A stretch of 64,000 nucleotides of DNA, taken from the NCBI GenBank assembly GCA_947503275.1, contig CANNCZ010000001.1:1674001-1738000 (forward strand). Reading direction: 5' to 3'. Position numbers and translations under genes: made by a program. The notes under the pieces are model-generated. The model ran no database searches. It was not told the DNA's origin and saw nothing but the letters and a program-made list of their open reading frames with translations. The stretch comes from an uncultured Erythrobacter sp. GTDB lineage: Bacteria; Pseudomonadota; Alphaproteobacteria; Sphingomonadales; Sphingomonadaceae. Below, piece after piece: positions 7,455 through 16,200 of this stretch (within the stretch, counting starts at the first letter, position 1; the number at the start of each line of letters is the position of its first letter).

Positions 7455-9782
7455 TCACATCTCAGCGTCGAAGTCGCCGAGATCGTGATCATATTCTTCG
7501 CGTGCCGCGCCGCCCAAGAGCGAGCGCTGCTGCTCTTCTTGAAGCGTCTTATCCGTCTTGGCGAGTTGCTCACCTTCACGCTGCGCGGCGTCAGGATCGG
7601 GCCGATCAGTGCGAGGCGCAGGCTTTTTCAGGGCGTCTGATTCACGGTGATCGACTTGCTGCTCCCCAAGCGGAAGCTCGCCTTGTACTTTGCCTGAAGA
7701 GGCTGCTCTTTCGCTTTTGAGCGAGGCTTCAACAGCTTGTTTGAGGGTTGTCTTAGAGCGAGACTCCGAACGTTCTCGCTTGTCAGTCTTTACCTTCTTG
7801 TCACGCGCGCGAGACTGCGCTTTGGGACGCTTCGCTGGCTCACGCTTGCGATCCGTGGCTTCCTTCATCTTGCGCGGATCGCCGCCGTCTTCTCCTTCCT
7901 CTCCGCCCTTAATCGCCGTAACCTTGGAAGTCTCCTCGCCTTCCTTGAGAGTTTCAGCCTTTGCCTTTGACGTTGGTCCTTTGGCATCCTCGCACGGGAT
8001 AAAACCTTCGACCCGGCGCGGCCAATCTCGGGGTTGCAAAGAGACAGGCGCCGCCGGAAAACCATCAGGGAACTTGATGAAGCCCTCAAGGCTGGGAAGG
8101 CCCATAAACTCATCAGGCAAAAGCAGCGGAACCACCTGCCGACGCGGCGTCAGACTGACCGCATCGCGCGCATTGTTGTAGCCATAGCTGTACCCTTCTT
8201 CCATCTCGCGAACCTCGCGGTGGCCGATAATGTCGGAGCACCATGTGGCGGTCTCGCGATCGGCAGTGGCAAGGATGAGTTTGGTCCTGGCAAGTGACGA
8301 CAAGGTCATTGCCATGTTCTCGCCGTAGACCTCCTTGAGCTTCGCGAAGGTATGGACACCCGTGACGATAGCACCGCCAAAGTTGCGCGCAGTCTGCAGA
8401 CCTTTTTCGAGCGACGGCAGGCGGTGAAGCGCGCCTAGCTCATCGATCAGAAACCACAGTTGCAGGTCACGCGTCCGGCGACCCGTCATCAGCGTGTTGA
8501 TCGCTGTATCAAGCCACAGCGTCAGCAATTGTGAGAGCACGCTCATGTCTACATAGCGCGCGGATAGGAACAGAAAGGAGCCCGGTTTTCCTTCGCCAGT
8601 CACCCACTGCCGCACCGAAAAAGCGTCCCCTGATTGAGGCAGCATTTGCATCGCTTTTGCGTTCACATTGAAGACGGCGCGGACCGATTCCGCCATGCGA
8701 GCAGCGGCCGGCGTGCTGATCGGTCCAGCCATTGTGTCCTCTACCAGGCGGTGCAGATCCGAGAGATCTGCATTCATCAATTCATCGGCAAGTGCGGCAT
8801 TGGTCCCGCGCCCTGCTTCTTTCAGCTTGATACATGTTTCAACAAATAGGGTTCGCGCAGCGAGCACCCAAAACTGTTCCGAGCCGCCTCCATCATGGGG
8901 CACAAGCGACTCCGCTGCTGCATGAAACTCCGCGCGCGATGTGCAATCATCGAAGACGCTCCAGCTTGGGCAGCGTGTATCCAATGGGTTCAAAATGATA
9001 TCGCGTTCGGGATCGAAGAAGGTTTCGATAAAGGCGCCGGTCAGGTCGAAAATGACCGCACGTTCGCGTCTTTGTCTGATTTCGGAAAGGAGCTCGAAAA
9101 GGGCGACCGTTTTGCCCGTGCCTGTCGTGCCGACCAGCATGGTGTGGCTTTGTTCTTTACGCCAGGGCCAGCTCACGCCTGCAAGATGCGCGGGGCTATA
9201 GAGACCGGCTGAAGCTAGCGCGCTGCTGCCTGCAAGCCGCCACCTCCATCCCAAATTGCTGCCATATTCGCGGGCGCGTTCATGGCGATTGTGATCGTCG
9301 ATTTCGCCTTCCAGTTCAGCAAGGCTTGCAAGCGATGCGCCGCGCACATGCTTCCTTTGCTTGGACCGCCAACCGAAGTGCTCAGCAACCCACCAAAAGG
9401 CAATGAAGGCAGGAACAAGACCCCACGCCGAGGTGACAAGCGCAGCCTCAACCGCCCCCTCAAATGCGGTCATTGCCTCTTTCATGGGCGGGTATTCTGT
9501 GACTACGCTGATCGGGAACGCGACGATGCTTCCATCAGCCAAGGTGAGGTTCACAAGCTTGTCAGGATCGAACTCCATAAACGCATAAAAGGATGAGTAG
9601 ATGTGCATCCAGACAAGGTAGGTTTGGTGGTCATTGAGGCTGCTTGTTACCTCCCAATAGATAAGTCCTAGAATCACCAGCAGTGTGATGATGAGCGGAC
9701 CCTTGAGCCCGGCTGCAAACATGAAACCAAAGTGCCCAAGGAGCTGGCTTCCGCGAGTGAAGTTGACGAGTTTATGCTTCAT
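7455..9782 (-). CDS. Type IV secretion coupling protein (TraD/TrwB-like ATPase)
   Basis: A 775-residue inner-membrane ATPase that links the relaxosome to the secretion channel. Hydrophobic segments near the N-terminus (residues about 20-45 and 105-130) would anchor it; Walker A GTTGTGKT follows at about residue 220 and a Walker B-type WFLIDELGAL later. The C-terminal 170 residues are a highly charged, disordered tail rich in Lys, Glu, Arg and Ser. I chose ATG 9782 with GGCGG just upstream; a longer in-frame extension to 9896 runs through the preceding gene in another frame and is not supported. The start overlaps the preceding gene by 11 bases. Confidence 0.93.
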   Translation of the reverse strand: MKHKLVNFTRGSQLLGHFGFMFAAGLKGPLIITLLVILGLIYWEVTSSLNDHQTYLVWMHIYSSFYAFMEFDPDKLVNLTLADGSIVAFPISVVTEYPPMKEAMTAFEGAVEAALVTSAWGLVPAFIAFWWVAEHFGWRSKQRKHVRGASLASLAELEGEIDDHNRHERAREYGSNLGWRWRLAGSSALASAGLYSPAHLAGVSWPWRKEQSHTMLVGTTGTGKTVALFELLSEIRQRRERAVIFDLTGAFIETFFDPERDIILNPLDTRCPSWSVFDDCTSRAEFHAAAESLVPHDGGGSEQFWVLAARTLFVETCIKLKEAGRGTNAALADELMNADLSDLHRLVEDTMAGPISTPAAARMAESVRAVFNVNAKAMQMLPQSGDAFSVRQWVTGEGKPGSFLFLSARYVDMSVLSQLLTLWLDTAINTLMTGRRTRDLQLWFLIDELGALHRLPSLEKGLQTARNFGGAIVTGVHTFAKLKEVYGENMAMTLSSLARTKLILATADRETATWCSDIIGHREVREMEEGYSYGYNNARDAVSLTPRRQVVPLLLPDEFMGLPSLEGFIKFPDGFPAAPVSLQPRDWPRRVEGFIPCEDAKGPTSKAKAETLKEGEETSKVTAIKGGEEGEDGGDPRKMKEATDRKREPAKRPKAQSRARDKKVKTDKRERSESRSKTTLKQAVEASLKSERAASSGKVQGELPLGEQQVDHRESDALKKPAPRTDRPDPDAAQREGEQLAKTDKTLQEEQQRSLLGGAAREEYDHDLGDFDAEM

Positions 9783-10101
9783 CGCCGCCCCCTTGCGGGC
9801 GCGGCGCAACGAGCCCCAAACGCTCCAGCCGGCGCTGATAGGCCGCGACCGTCTGCTCGCGCAGATCGGGCACAGAATGGTGCGTGAGCAGCGCATCCAA
9901 AGCTACGGTGATGAAGATGTTCTGGCGAACCGGATCGGTCGCTGGCGTCCTCAAATCGGCTTCCGTGTCACGCTGCCAGGCATCAAAAATGCAATCGCCA
10001 ATCACGATGCTTGAACTTACTCGCCGCTCATCGGCCTGAGCTTTAATCCATTCGGCAATGAGAGGCGTGACATAGGTCACAAAACGATGATGTCTTTGCA
10101 T
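9772..10101 (-). CDS. Small relaxosome-accessory-like protein, unrecognised family
   Basis: A 109-residue basic protein (starting MQRHHRFVTYVTPLIAEW) with mostly helical prediction and a ribbon-helix-helix-like length. It is the first gene of the operon with the coupling protein and the relaxase and lies directly next to a repeat-rich noncoding region, the position held by TrwA/TraY-type proteins that bind the origin of transfer and control their own operon. I do not recognise a family by sequence; the role is inferred from position only. Confidence 0.6.
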   Translation of the reverse strand: MQRHHRFVTYVTPLIAEWIKAQADERRVSSSIVIGDCIFDAWQRDTEADLRTPATDPVRQNIFITVALDALLTHHSVPDLREQTVAAYQRRLERLGLVAPRPQGGGDEA

Positions 10102-10149
10102 GAATCCAAGTTCCTTTTGCTAAAAAGAACCTGGTTCACTCTTCGGAAA

Positions 10150-10320
10150 AGTGAGTGCCACTCTGGCACGGGCAATAGGGTGTAGGAAACCGGAAAATTA
10201 GGACAGAAATTCAATGTGCTAAGTGAATTCAGCACAATCTGGCACAGTCGATAAAGCCATTGGCACACGACTGGCACAGAAGTGGACATTGCCAAATTCA
10301 TGATAAACTTCATGATCTTA
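10150..10320. other. Repeat-rich region, candidate origin of transfer
   Basis: Just upstream of the relaxase operon. GTGCCA (10155-10160) and TGGCAC (10164-10169) form a palindrome; TGGCAC recurs in the same orientation at 10240, 10261 and 10272, spaced 21 and 11 bases, that is two and one helical turns. TGTGCT (10215-10220) and AGCACA (10231-10236) form a second inverted repeat around a TGAATTCA centre. TTCATGAT is repeated about 12 bases apart near 10298-10317. Such a mixture of iterons and inverted repeats beside a MobF relaxase operon is what an oriT and its binding sites look like; the nick site itself cannot be assigned. Confidence 0.5.
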
Positions 10321-10330
10321 CTTGCCAGCC

Positions 10331-10349
10331 CCGCTGCGTACGGTGTGCT
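10331..10349. repeat. Left copy of a 19-bp direct repeat (candidate att site)
   Basis: CCGCTGCGTACGGTGTGCT, identical to 30472-30490. The flanks of the two copies do not match. The right copy lies 13 bases upstream of a tyrosine recombinase start codon, so the pair is best read as attL and attR of an integrated element. The core is centred on the palindrome CGTACG. Confidence 0.7.
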
Positions 10350-10757
10350 GTCAAGTTTCAATGTGCGTAGGCGTTTCCGGCAACTTGGAGCAACCGTTCA
10401 ATACACTGAATTTTCGGCTTTATTTTTGGAGCGGGCGCAGGTTGGCTTTCTTGGGACAAAGCGAGATTCTAAGAGGAATCGGCTCTGGGCTACCAACTGG
10501 CCTTAGTTTGGTGACAAATGGCCAGTTGAAGGGACGCTGTTCATGGGGCGATTTATACGCGCCGCTTGCAGAGTATTGGCCCTCGACCACTGTTCGCATG
10601 TGTCGGGAAGAGTCTATCGACATGTTCGTCAGTCGAATTGATGTGCACAGCCTCGCGCCGCCTTTTTTGGATGGAACAACTGCACTGACTGGCGCCGATC
10701 AATCAACCAGCGAGGGCCAGCTCGTTCGCTGAGCGGTAGGTCAACCGCTTACCCCTG
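10350..10757. other. Noncoding stretch inside the left end of the nested element
   Basis: No convincing gene: the open frames here have no start context or recognisable product. It contains a 9-bp perfect inverted repeat CAACTGGCC (10494-10502) / GGCCAGTTG (10520-10528) with a 17-base loop. It may hold recombinase arm sites or a secondary structure of the transferred strand. Confidence 0.4.
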
Positions 10758-10764
10758 CAAACAT

Positions 10765-10798
10765 GAAAAAAGGGCAGGAGTCGTTCCCGGCCCCTGCT
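10765..10798 (-). terminator. Rho-independent terminator of the 73-residue gene, copy 1
   Basis: On the minus strand GCAGG pairs with CCTGC around a GC-rich loop and is followed by a run of six T residues. It lies shortly downstream of the stop codon at 10811 and matches the position of the stronger hairpin at 30875-30904 in the second copy. Confidence 0.7.
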
Positions 10799-10810
10799 CT
10801 GTTCGTGCGG

Positions 10811-11032
10811 TCAGAACTCGTCTGACATCGCCCCGTGAATGGTATGCACGACGCGCGCTGCAAGGTGCGCCGGAAGCGCATTGTAGTCACCTTCGTCGAG
10901 TGCGACGTATCCAAGCTCGCGATCCTCAATGATATGCTGATCGAAGAAGCTGTGCAGCGCCCGGCGCTCTGCCACAGCCAGCGCGTCAAAGTAGCGGTCC
11001 GAAGTCGAAATGCGTTGAAATTGCGTAGCCAT
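10811..11032 (-). CDS. Small conserved leading-region protein, copy 1 (73 residues)
   Basis: An unrecognised 73-residue acidic protein, clearly homologous to that at 30914-31135: both share the blocks AERRALHSFFDQH, LGY.ALDEGDYNALPAHLA and RVVHT.HGAM, while the N-terminal 15 residues differ. Conservation of the body with drift at the ends shows selection on the protein. An AGGAGG sits 5-11 bases before the ATG and a hairpin sits just upstream of that. The gene lies next to SSB in both copies, in a plasmid-type leading region, which suggests a role early after transfer (for example protecting the incoming DNA), but no function can be read from the sequence. Confidence 0.8.
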   Translation of the reverse strand: MATQFQRISTSDRYFDALAVAERRALHSFFDQHIIEDRELGYVALDEGDYNALPAHLAARVVHTIHGAMSDEF

Positions 11033-11235
11033 TGTATCCTCCTGATGTCTGCCGTTGACGGCAGGAGCAGGACGGATGGGCGTGCAGCCGGCGGGTCAGG
11101 GATCGTCCCGAAGGGCGACCGCGAAGGGGCGGTAGGGGTGACGATTTTGTCGGACCGAAGCCAAGCGAAGGGGAGGCAAAATGGTGGGACCCTGCCGTCC
11201 TTGACGCGCCGGTTGCGCGCCCATCAGAATGGGAC
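11033..11235 (-). promoter_or_regulatory. Structured leader upstream of the 73-residue gene, copy 1
   Basis: About 200 noncoding bases with clear homology to 31136-31330. Conserved helices, in plus-strand coordinates: CTGCCG/CGGCAG at 11049-11064 directly before the AGGAGG; TCGTCC/GGGCGA at 11103-11118; CCGC/GCGG at 11119-11132; and ATTTTG (11144-11149) with CAAAAT (11177-11182). Compared with copy 2, the first helix changes a C-G pair to T-A on both arms at once. Candidate cis-acting RNA or ssDNA structure controlling the gene. Confidence 0.55.
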
Positions 11236-11284
11236 AACCGTGAGCCAGGCCCCCTCCCCCGCCAGACAGTTTGGACAACGCAAG

Positions 11285-11316
11285 AAGGGGCGCTGTCCGG
11301 TAGGACAGGACCCCTT
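11285..11316. terminator. Terminator hairpin downstream of SSB, copy 1
   Basis: AAGGGG, CTGTCC, a short loop, GGACAG and CCCCTT form a long interrupted stem just past the SSB stop codon. The matching hairpin in copy 2 (31753-31786) keeps the CTGTCC/GGACAG core while both outer arms have changed. Confidence 0.65.
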
Positions 11317-11340
11317 CGGGAGGGAGACCGACGGGAGAGT

Positions 11341-11739
11341 TCAGTCGATCTCGGGAGCGTCGGTGTTGTCGTTGTCGTCGCTCGACCCGTTGCCGCGTGA
11401 GAGAAAATCGACCTTGTCGGCGAGGATCTCGGTGCCGTAGCGGGTGACCCCGTCCTTGTCCTCCCACTGGGTGTAGTGGATGCGGCCCTGGACCGAAACC
11501 AGCTGGCCCTTGGAGCAATACTGGCCGACGGTCTTGGCGAGGCCGTTGAAGCAGGTCACCCGGTGGAACTCGCTTTCCTTGGCGGTGTAGCCGTTCTCGT
11601 CCTTGTAGGTCTTGCCGTCCTTGTCGCGCGCGGGGCGATCGGTGACGACGGTGATCCCGGTAACGTTGGTGCCGCCTTTGGTCTCGCGGGTGTCAGGATC
11701 GCGGGCGATGCGGCCGGTGAGGATTGCGATATTGGTCAT
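11341..11739 (-). CDS. ssb: Single-stranded DNA-binding protein, copy 1
   Basis: A 132-residue OB-fold protein with the N-terminal SSB pattern (MTNIAILTGRIARDPDTRE) and the segment FHRVTCFNGLAKTVGQYCSKG..VSVQGRI typical of SSB. The C-terminal linker is short and acidic and ends DAPEID, not the usual DIPF-type tip, so contact with host repair proteins may be altered. It differs from the copy at 31809-32207 almost only in the linker and one Tyr/Phe exchange. Conjugative elements carry ssb in the leading region to coat the entering strand. ATG 11739 follows a GAAGGAAC ribosome site and a strong hairpin. Confidence 0.93.
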   Translation of the reverse strand: MTNIAILTGRIARDPDTRETKGGTNVTGITVVTDRPARDKDGKTYKDENGYTAKESEFHRVTCFNGLAKTVGQYCSKGQLVSVQGRIHYTQWEDKDGVTRYGTEILADKVDFLSRGNGSSDDNDNTDAPEID

Positions 11740-11995
11740 GATGTAAGTTCCTTCAGTTCCTCAAACCGGAGACCATCTCCGGCTTGCGGACATCCAGAAG
11801 AAGCAGGGCATGGGAGGACTGCACCGCAGGAGCGAAGCTCCAAGGGAAACCCGTTCATGACGGGTGGTGCGGGCAGGCAGCGCAGCTGCCAACACGGCCG
11901 GCAAAGGAACGGGTTGCTGTCCTCAGCTGACCTGGTTCAGGACTGTTCGCGAAGAAAGCCGGATGGGTATCAGGTGCGGGCCTGAAGGCTCACGT
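11740..11995 (-). promoter_or_regulatory. Conserved SSB leader with hairpin, copy 1
   Basis: About 250 noncoding bases nearly identical to 32208-32460. CCGGAGA/TCTCCGG (11766-11782) forms a 7-bp stem 27 bases before the SSB start. The identity here is higher than in the neighbouring 73-residue gene, which is unexpected for spacer DNA and argues for a regulatory role or recent gene conversion. Confidence 0.55.
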
Positions 11996-12008
11996 GACCC
12001 TGCTGCAA

Positions 12009-12175
12009 TCAACCTGCCCCATCGCCTTCCGATGCCGCCAGCAGATCCATGAAGTTGCGGGCTGCTTCCCGGTCTTCCTCGTTCTCGAACGCCATATCGA
12101 GATCGGGGGCGGACCCGAACATGTGCAGGAAGGACCAAAGTGCAAAGCGTTTGCCGAAGTCTTTATCGAACACCG
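12009..12175 (-). pseudogene. Truncated copy of the 89-residue leading-region gene
   Basis: The minus-strand frame ending at 12009 encodes the C-terminal half of the protein at 32477-32746 (shared stretch includes MFGSAPDLD.AF.NEEDREAARNFMDLLAAS). Homology fades near 12160-12175 and the start of the gene is missing, replaced by the sequence leading to the Hachiman genes. This marks the right edge of the duplicated module. Confidence 0.75.
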
Positions 12176-12411
12176 ACAAGTGTCGGCTTTGCGCCCCAAT
12201 CTAAGTTATAGCCGACCGCGTTAGGTCTAACCGGAAGCTGCCGTTCGTTGCGACGTCGGAGCGCCCCGCCATGCCCCAAAAGAATGGCCTTGGTTTTTCA
12301 ATTGGCCTAGTGTCGCGGAAGCCACCCGCCAGACGTCGAGATCGAAGCTATTACAAATCAAATCGTAGTTTGATTAACGAAATCACCAGCCTATTCTGAC
12401 CCAAAAGAAAG
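12176..12411. other. Junction and upstream region of the Hachiman operon
   Basis: Noncoding. It joins the truncated leading-region gene to hamA and must hold the hamA promoter; the stretch just before hamA (about 12340-12411) is AT-rich compared with its surroundings. No clear promoter boxes or repeats could be assigned. Confidence 0.5.
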
Positions 12412-13209
12412 ATGACGTTAGTTCTTAAACAATTAGACCATGACAATCTCTGCCACGGCTGGGAATGGGAAGTCGAAGACATCGACATTCTGGCCGAACG
12501 CGTGGCGCGCGTGGCGTTGGGACAATATCGGCATATTGCGCAAATCCTCGAAGGTCTAGCGGTCTCAGCTCCAGCGGGTTCCGCTCAGCACGCGGCAGAC
12601 GCGCTTAAGAAGCTGAAGGTCGCAAAAAATGGTGATCCATGGCATCGTGATGGCTGGTTGTTCCAGATAATATCCTGGATTGCCGCCAATCAGGAAAAGC
12701 AAGGAGCAGCGCTCGCTCCCCCTCACATCTTCCATGCGCACAAGGGCTTTGACGGCTTGCAGTTGGAAATTTCAGATGACTGCAAGTCGGTGACCGCTGT
12801 CGTGATCTTCGAAGACAAGGCCACTGAGAAAGCGCGCCGAACAATCAAGCGTGAGGTATGGCCCGATATCGAACACCTCGAAGCCGGTGGGCGGATCGCT
12901 GAGCTAACCCATGAAGTATCAGCAATCCTTGAGCGGCAGCAACAGGTGCATCCTGACCTGGATATCGACCACGCTATAGATCGCATCTTGTGGCAGGAAG
13001 CGCGCCGCTACCGCGTTAGCGTCAGCATCGACGACAGGCACAAATCTCATGATAAGCGCAAAAAGCTCTTCAAGCACTACGACGTTTCTGCGGATGGCGG
13101 TGTTGTTCGCCGCCGCGCCGAAACTATGCACTTTGAAGATCTTCGAGAGTGGATGACCAACTTTTCTGATTTGGTTGCCGAGAAAATCAAGGCGATTGCG
13201 AATGTTTGA
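12412..13209 (+). CDS. hamA: HamA, DUF1837 nuclease subunit of Hachiman
   Basis: A 265-residue protein of the DUF1837 family, the nuclease partner in the Hachiman antiphage system. The PD-(D/E)xK-like core is visible as Asp114 and Glu119 (DGLQLE) followed by Glu134-Asp-Lys136 in VVIFEDKAT. In studied systems HamA is held inactive by the HamB helicase and degrades DNA when HamB meets damaged or phage-altered DNA. ATG 12412 follows AAGAAAG. The hamB start lies 8 bases inside the hamA end, so the two are translationally coupled. Confidence 0.9.
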   Translation: MTLVLKQLDHDNLCHGWEWEVEDIDILAERVARVALGQYRHIAQILEGLAVSAPAGSAQHAADALKKLKVAKNGDPWHRDGWLFQIISWIAANQEKQGAALAPPHIFHAHKGFDGLQLEISDDCKSVTAVVIFEDKATEKARRTIKREVWPDIEHLEAGGRIAELTHEVSAILERQQQVHPDLDIDHAIDRILWQEARRYRVSVSIDDRHKSHDKRKKLFKHYDVSADGGVVRRRAETMHFEDLREWMTNFSDLVAEKIKAIANV

Positions 13210-16200
13210 TCCAATCACTTCCGCGTTGATCGCCGCTTCTCCGCCGCTCGAAGGGCTCGATTTGGAAGCGCTCCCCAAGCGCCTTACCGAGGCATTCGCC
13301 GATATCGTCGCCGCAAAGATTAGGCTTCGTGGAGCAGAAACCGAGAAAGCTTCCGAAACGCTTGAAGAAACGTTGCTCGAGGTTCGCCGGTTAGCCGCTG
13401 CGCATGAGGCATTTGTCGCACTCTTGCCCGAGCGTGACAATCGCGCGGCCGCCGCATTTGTGGCTGCTTCTGCTCATCAGGTCTGCTTGATTGGCTCTAG
13501 GGCCGATAGGGGCGAGCTTTCCTATCTGGACGCCACTAGCGTAGCTCCTGAAATCTGCGCAGCACTGCTGTTCATGGTCGCAGAAGCCCATGCCGATGCC
13601 GCCGAATGCGCGAAACGCATTTCAATTGATCTAGCTGAAGGGACGGCCGTGGAACGCGCGCTCCTGACATCGATCAAATTGCTCGCCACTGGACGCCTTC
13701 GAAACGTCGGGCAGCAGGATATGCCGGACATCGAGACTGACCAGGCAACGCCGGAACAGGCTATCGACGCCCTTTATCTAGAGCTGCTCAAGGGCATCAA
13801 AAAGCTAGCGACACGTCTGCTGTCGCAGGTGGACCTGGACCCGGCCGCCGGCGGCATCGAACCCGCCTCTAGCTATTTCATTCGAGTTAAAGAACTAAGC
13901 GTCGGTCAGCTTGAGGATGTGTTCGGAACCGGCGATCATATCTTTAATCTATTCCCCGGCCCGCTGCATTTGGCCAACCTCCTTATCGCGGTGGAGCGTG
14001 ACCTTATCGAGTCCGCGCTGACCCGCCTGCCAGCTCCGCAAGGCGTAGACGACGATGCCTGGTGGCAAATCATTCGCCGAATGGCCCGCAAGCGCCCCTT
14101 CCTGTGGCGAAATCATCGCGACGCGATCGCCAGCAACTATCTCGAGAAGGGAACATCGTCCGCGATCAGTTTCCCGACTGGTGGCGGTAAATCTACTCTC
14201 GCTGAGCTAAAGATAGCTGCATCACTCATTCGGGGCGAAAAGGTGGTTTTTCTGGTGCCCACCCACGCACTCGTCGATCAGACGACGCGTGCGCTCAAAG
14301 ATTCTTTCAATACCTTCGAAATCGTCGGTGACGTCGAGGACGAAGTGATGTTTTCTGACATCGTTGTTCTGCCCGAGGTTATCGTCACCACACCAGAGCG
14401 TTGCTTAATGCTCCTGACAACGCAGCCAGAAGCATTTGCGGACCTCGGCCTTATTGTGTTTGACGAATGTCATTTGCTTCATCCTCGAGATTCCGATCGT
14501 AGCCGCCGCAGCATCGATTCAATGCTCGCGATCCTAAATCTTTCTAGAGCCGCTCCCGAGGCAGATATGCTCATGCTTTCGGCAATGATGAAAAATGCCG
14601 ATGAGATTGCGAAATGGCTGGAGGAACTGACAGGCCGAGCATGCCTCTCCCTAAGCTTAGCATGGAAGCCAACGCGTCAAGTTCGTGGTAGCGTCGTTTA
14701 TCCTGCCGATACCATCAATGAACTTACAACTAACCTTCGACAGGCGCGGAAAAAATTTTCAACCCACAAGAACCCACCTGCGGCAATCAAACGCGAATTG
14801 GTTGCTCAGCCATTCGGTTTTTTCAGTCTCTTGCAAACCTGGGCTAGCAAGGATCGGAGCGATTACACCTTACAACCTCTTCTCGATGATGCACACCATC
14901 TTTCCACCGGCAGATCGAAAGGTGGCGCCTGGTATCTCACGCCAAACGGCAACCACACGAGCGCGCTGATCGCCGCAGCTTCAGCGTCAAGCGGTCTCAA
15001 AACACTCGTGTTCGTTCAATCTACCGTCTTGGCAGAAGCATCGGTGAAGGAATTCCCGAATTTGCTGAAGTCGCCCAAGGTCAAGCTTACCGACGAAGAG
15101 CTTAAGTGGCATAGCTTGGCCGCTGAAGAAATGGGCGGCGCTGACCACTGCTATTTGACGCCTGTAGCTGATGGGCAGGTCGGCGGAGGTGCAGCCAGCC
15201 ACCACGGGCTGCTTCTCCGCGAAGAACGGCTGCTGCACGAATCCCTTTTCAAGCGGAAGGATGGCATTGACGTTCTTTTTGCCACCTCGACACTGGCTCA
15301 AGGTATGAATTTGCCAAGCGAAGTCGTGATTATTTCGGGCGATAGTCGCTTCGATCCGGAAGTTGACAAGATGGCTCAACTTGAAGCCCACGAGTTGCTA
15401 AATGCTGCGGGACGTGCAGGGCGGGCGGGCGAAAACTCGCAAGGGTTCGTGCTTGTTGTCCCAAGCCGTGTCGTTGAGTTCGATAACAAGTCGAACCTCA
15501 TCAACTCACACTGGCTTACCCTGCAATCGATTTTTGCTCAGAGCGATCAATGCCTCGTGATTGACGATCCAACAACCATCCTGCTCGATAAGATTCACGC
15601 AGGCGCATTCGAACAAGGGATGCCGGCATATTTCTTAAGCCGCTTGCCAGCCTCGGACGAGAATGGAACCGATGCGCCGATCAGAGATATCATATCTCGG
15701 TCGTTTGCCGCCTATCGAGCGCGACAAAGAGGAGATGCCGATTGGATCGAAAGCCGTATCGCTTCCGCCTTCGCTGCGCGAAAAAGTGCAGAACCAGAAG
15801 ACGATTCCAAATGGCTCGACCGCGTGTCAGGGCTGACTGGCGTATCGGTTAATATTCTCCACGAACTGTCAAACTTGTACGAAGACACCAAAACTGGCGA
15901 GACTACTGAGGCTGCTATCGACGCGTTGCTCGAATGGTTCGAGGCCAATCCGGACAGCTTTCTCGAGTTAGTACGGCCGGAAAACATCCAAGGCTTGTTT
16001 GGTGGCGAGTATGACAAATTGACGTCTGAGCGCGACAGGGGCGCGTTCGCCCTGCCAGTTGTTTCTGCAATGCTCAGGCTTTGGATGAAGGGCTCTCCGC
16101 TTAACGTGATTGAGGCATGTCACCCGAAGGAAGACAAGGCAAAATGCAAGCATTCGCGCCACTTCGTGCTTCGTATCGTCCCTGACATCGCCTTTGTAGC

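Noticed and set aside
10322-10732. Frame of 136 codons at the left end of the nested element
   Set aside because: It begins across the 19-bp repeat, has no ribosome site, no recognisable product and runs through a perfect inverted repeat.
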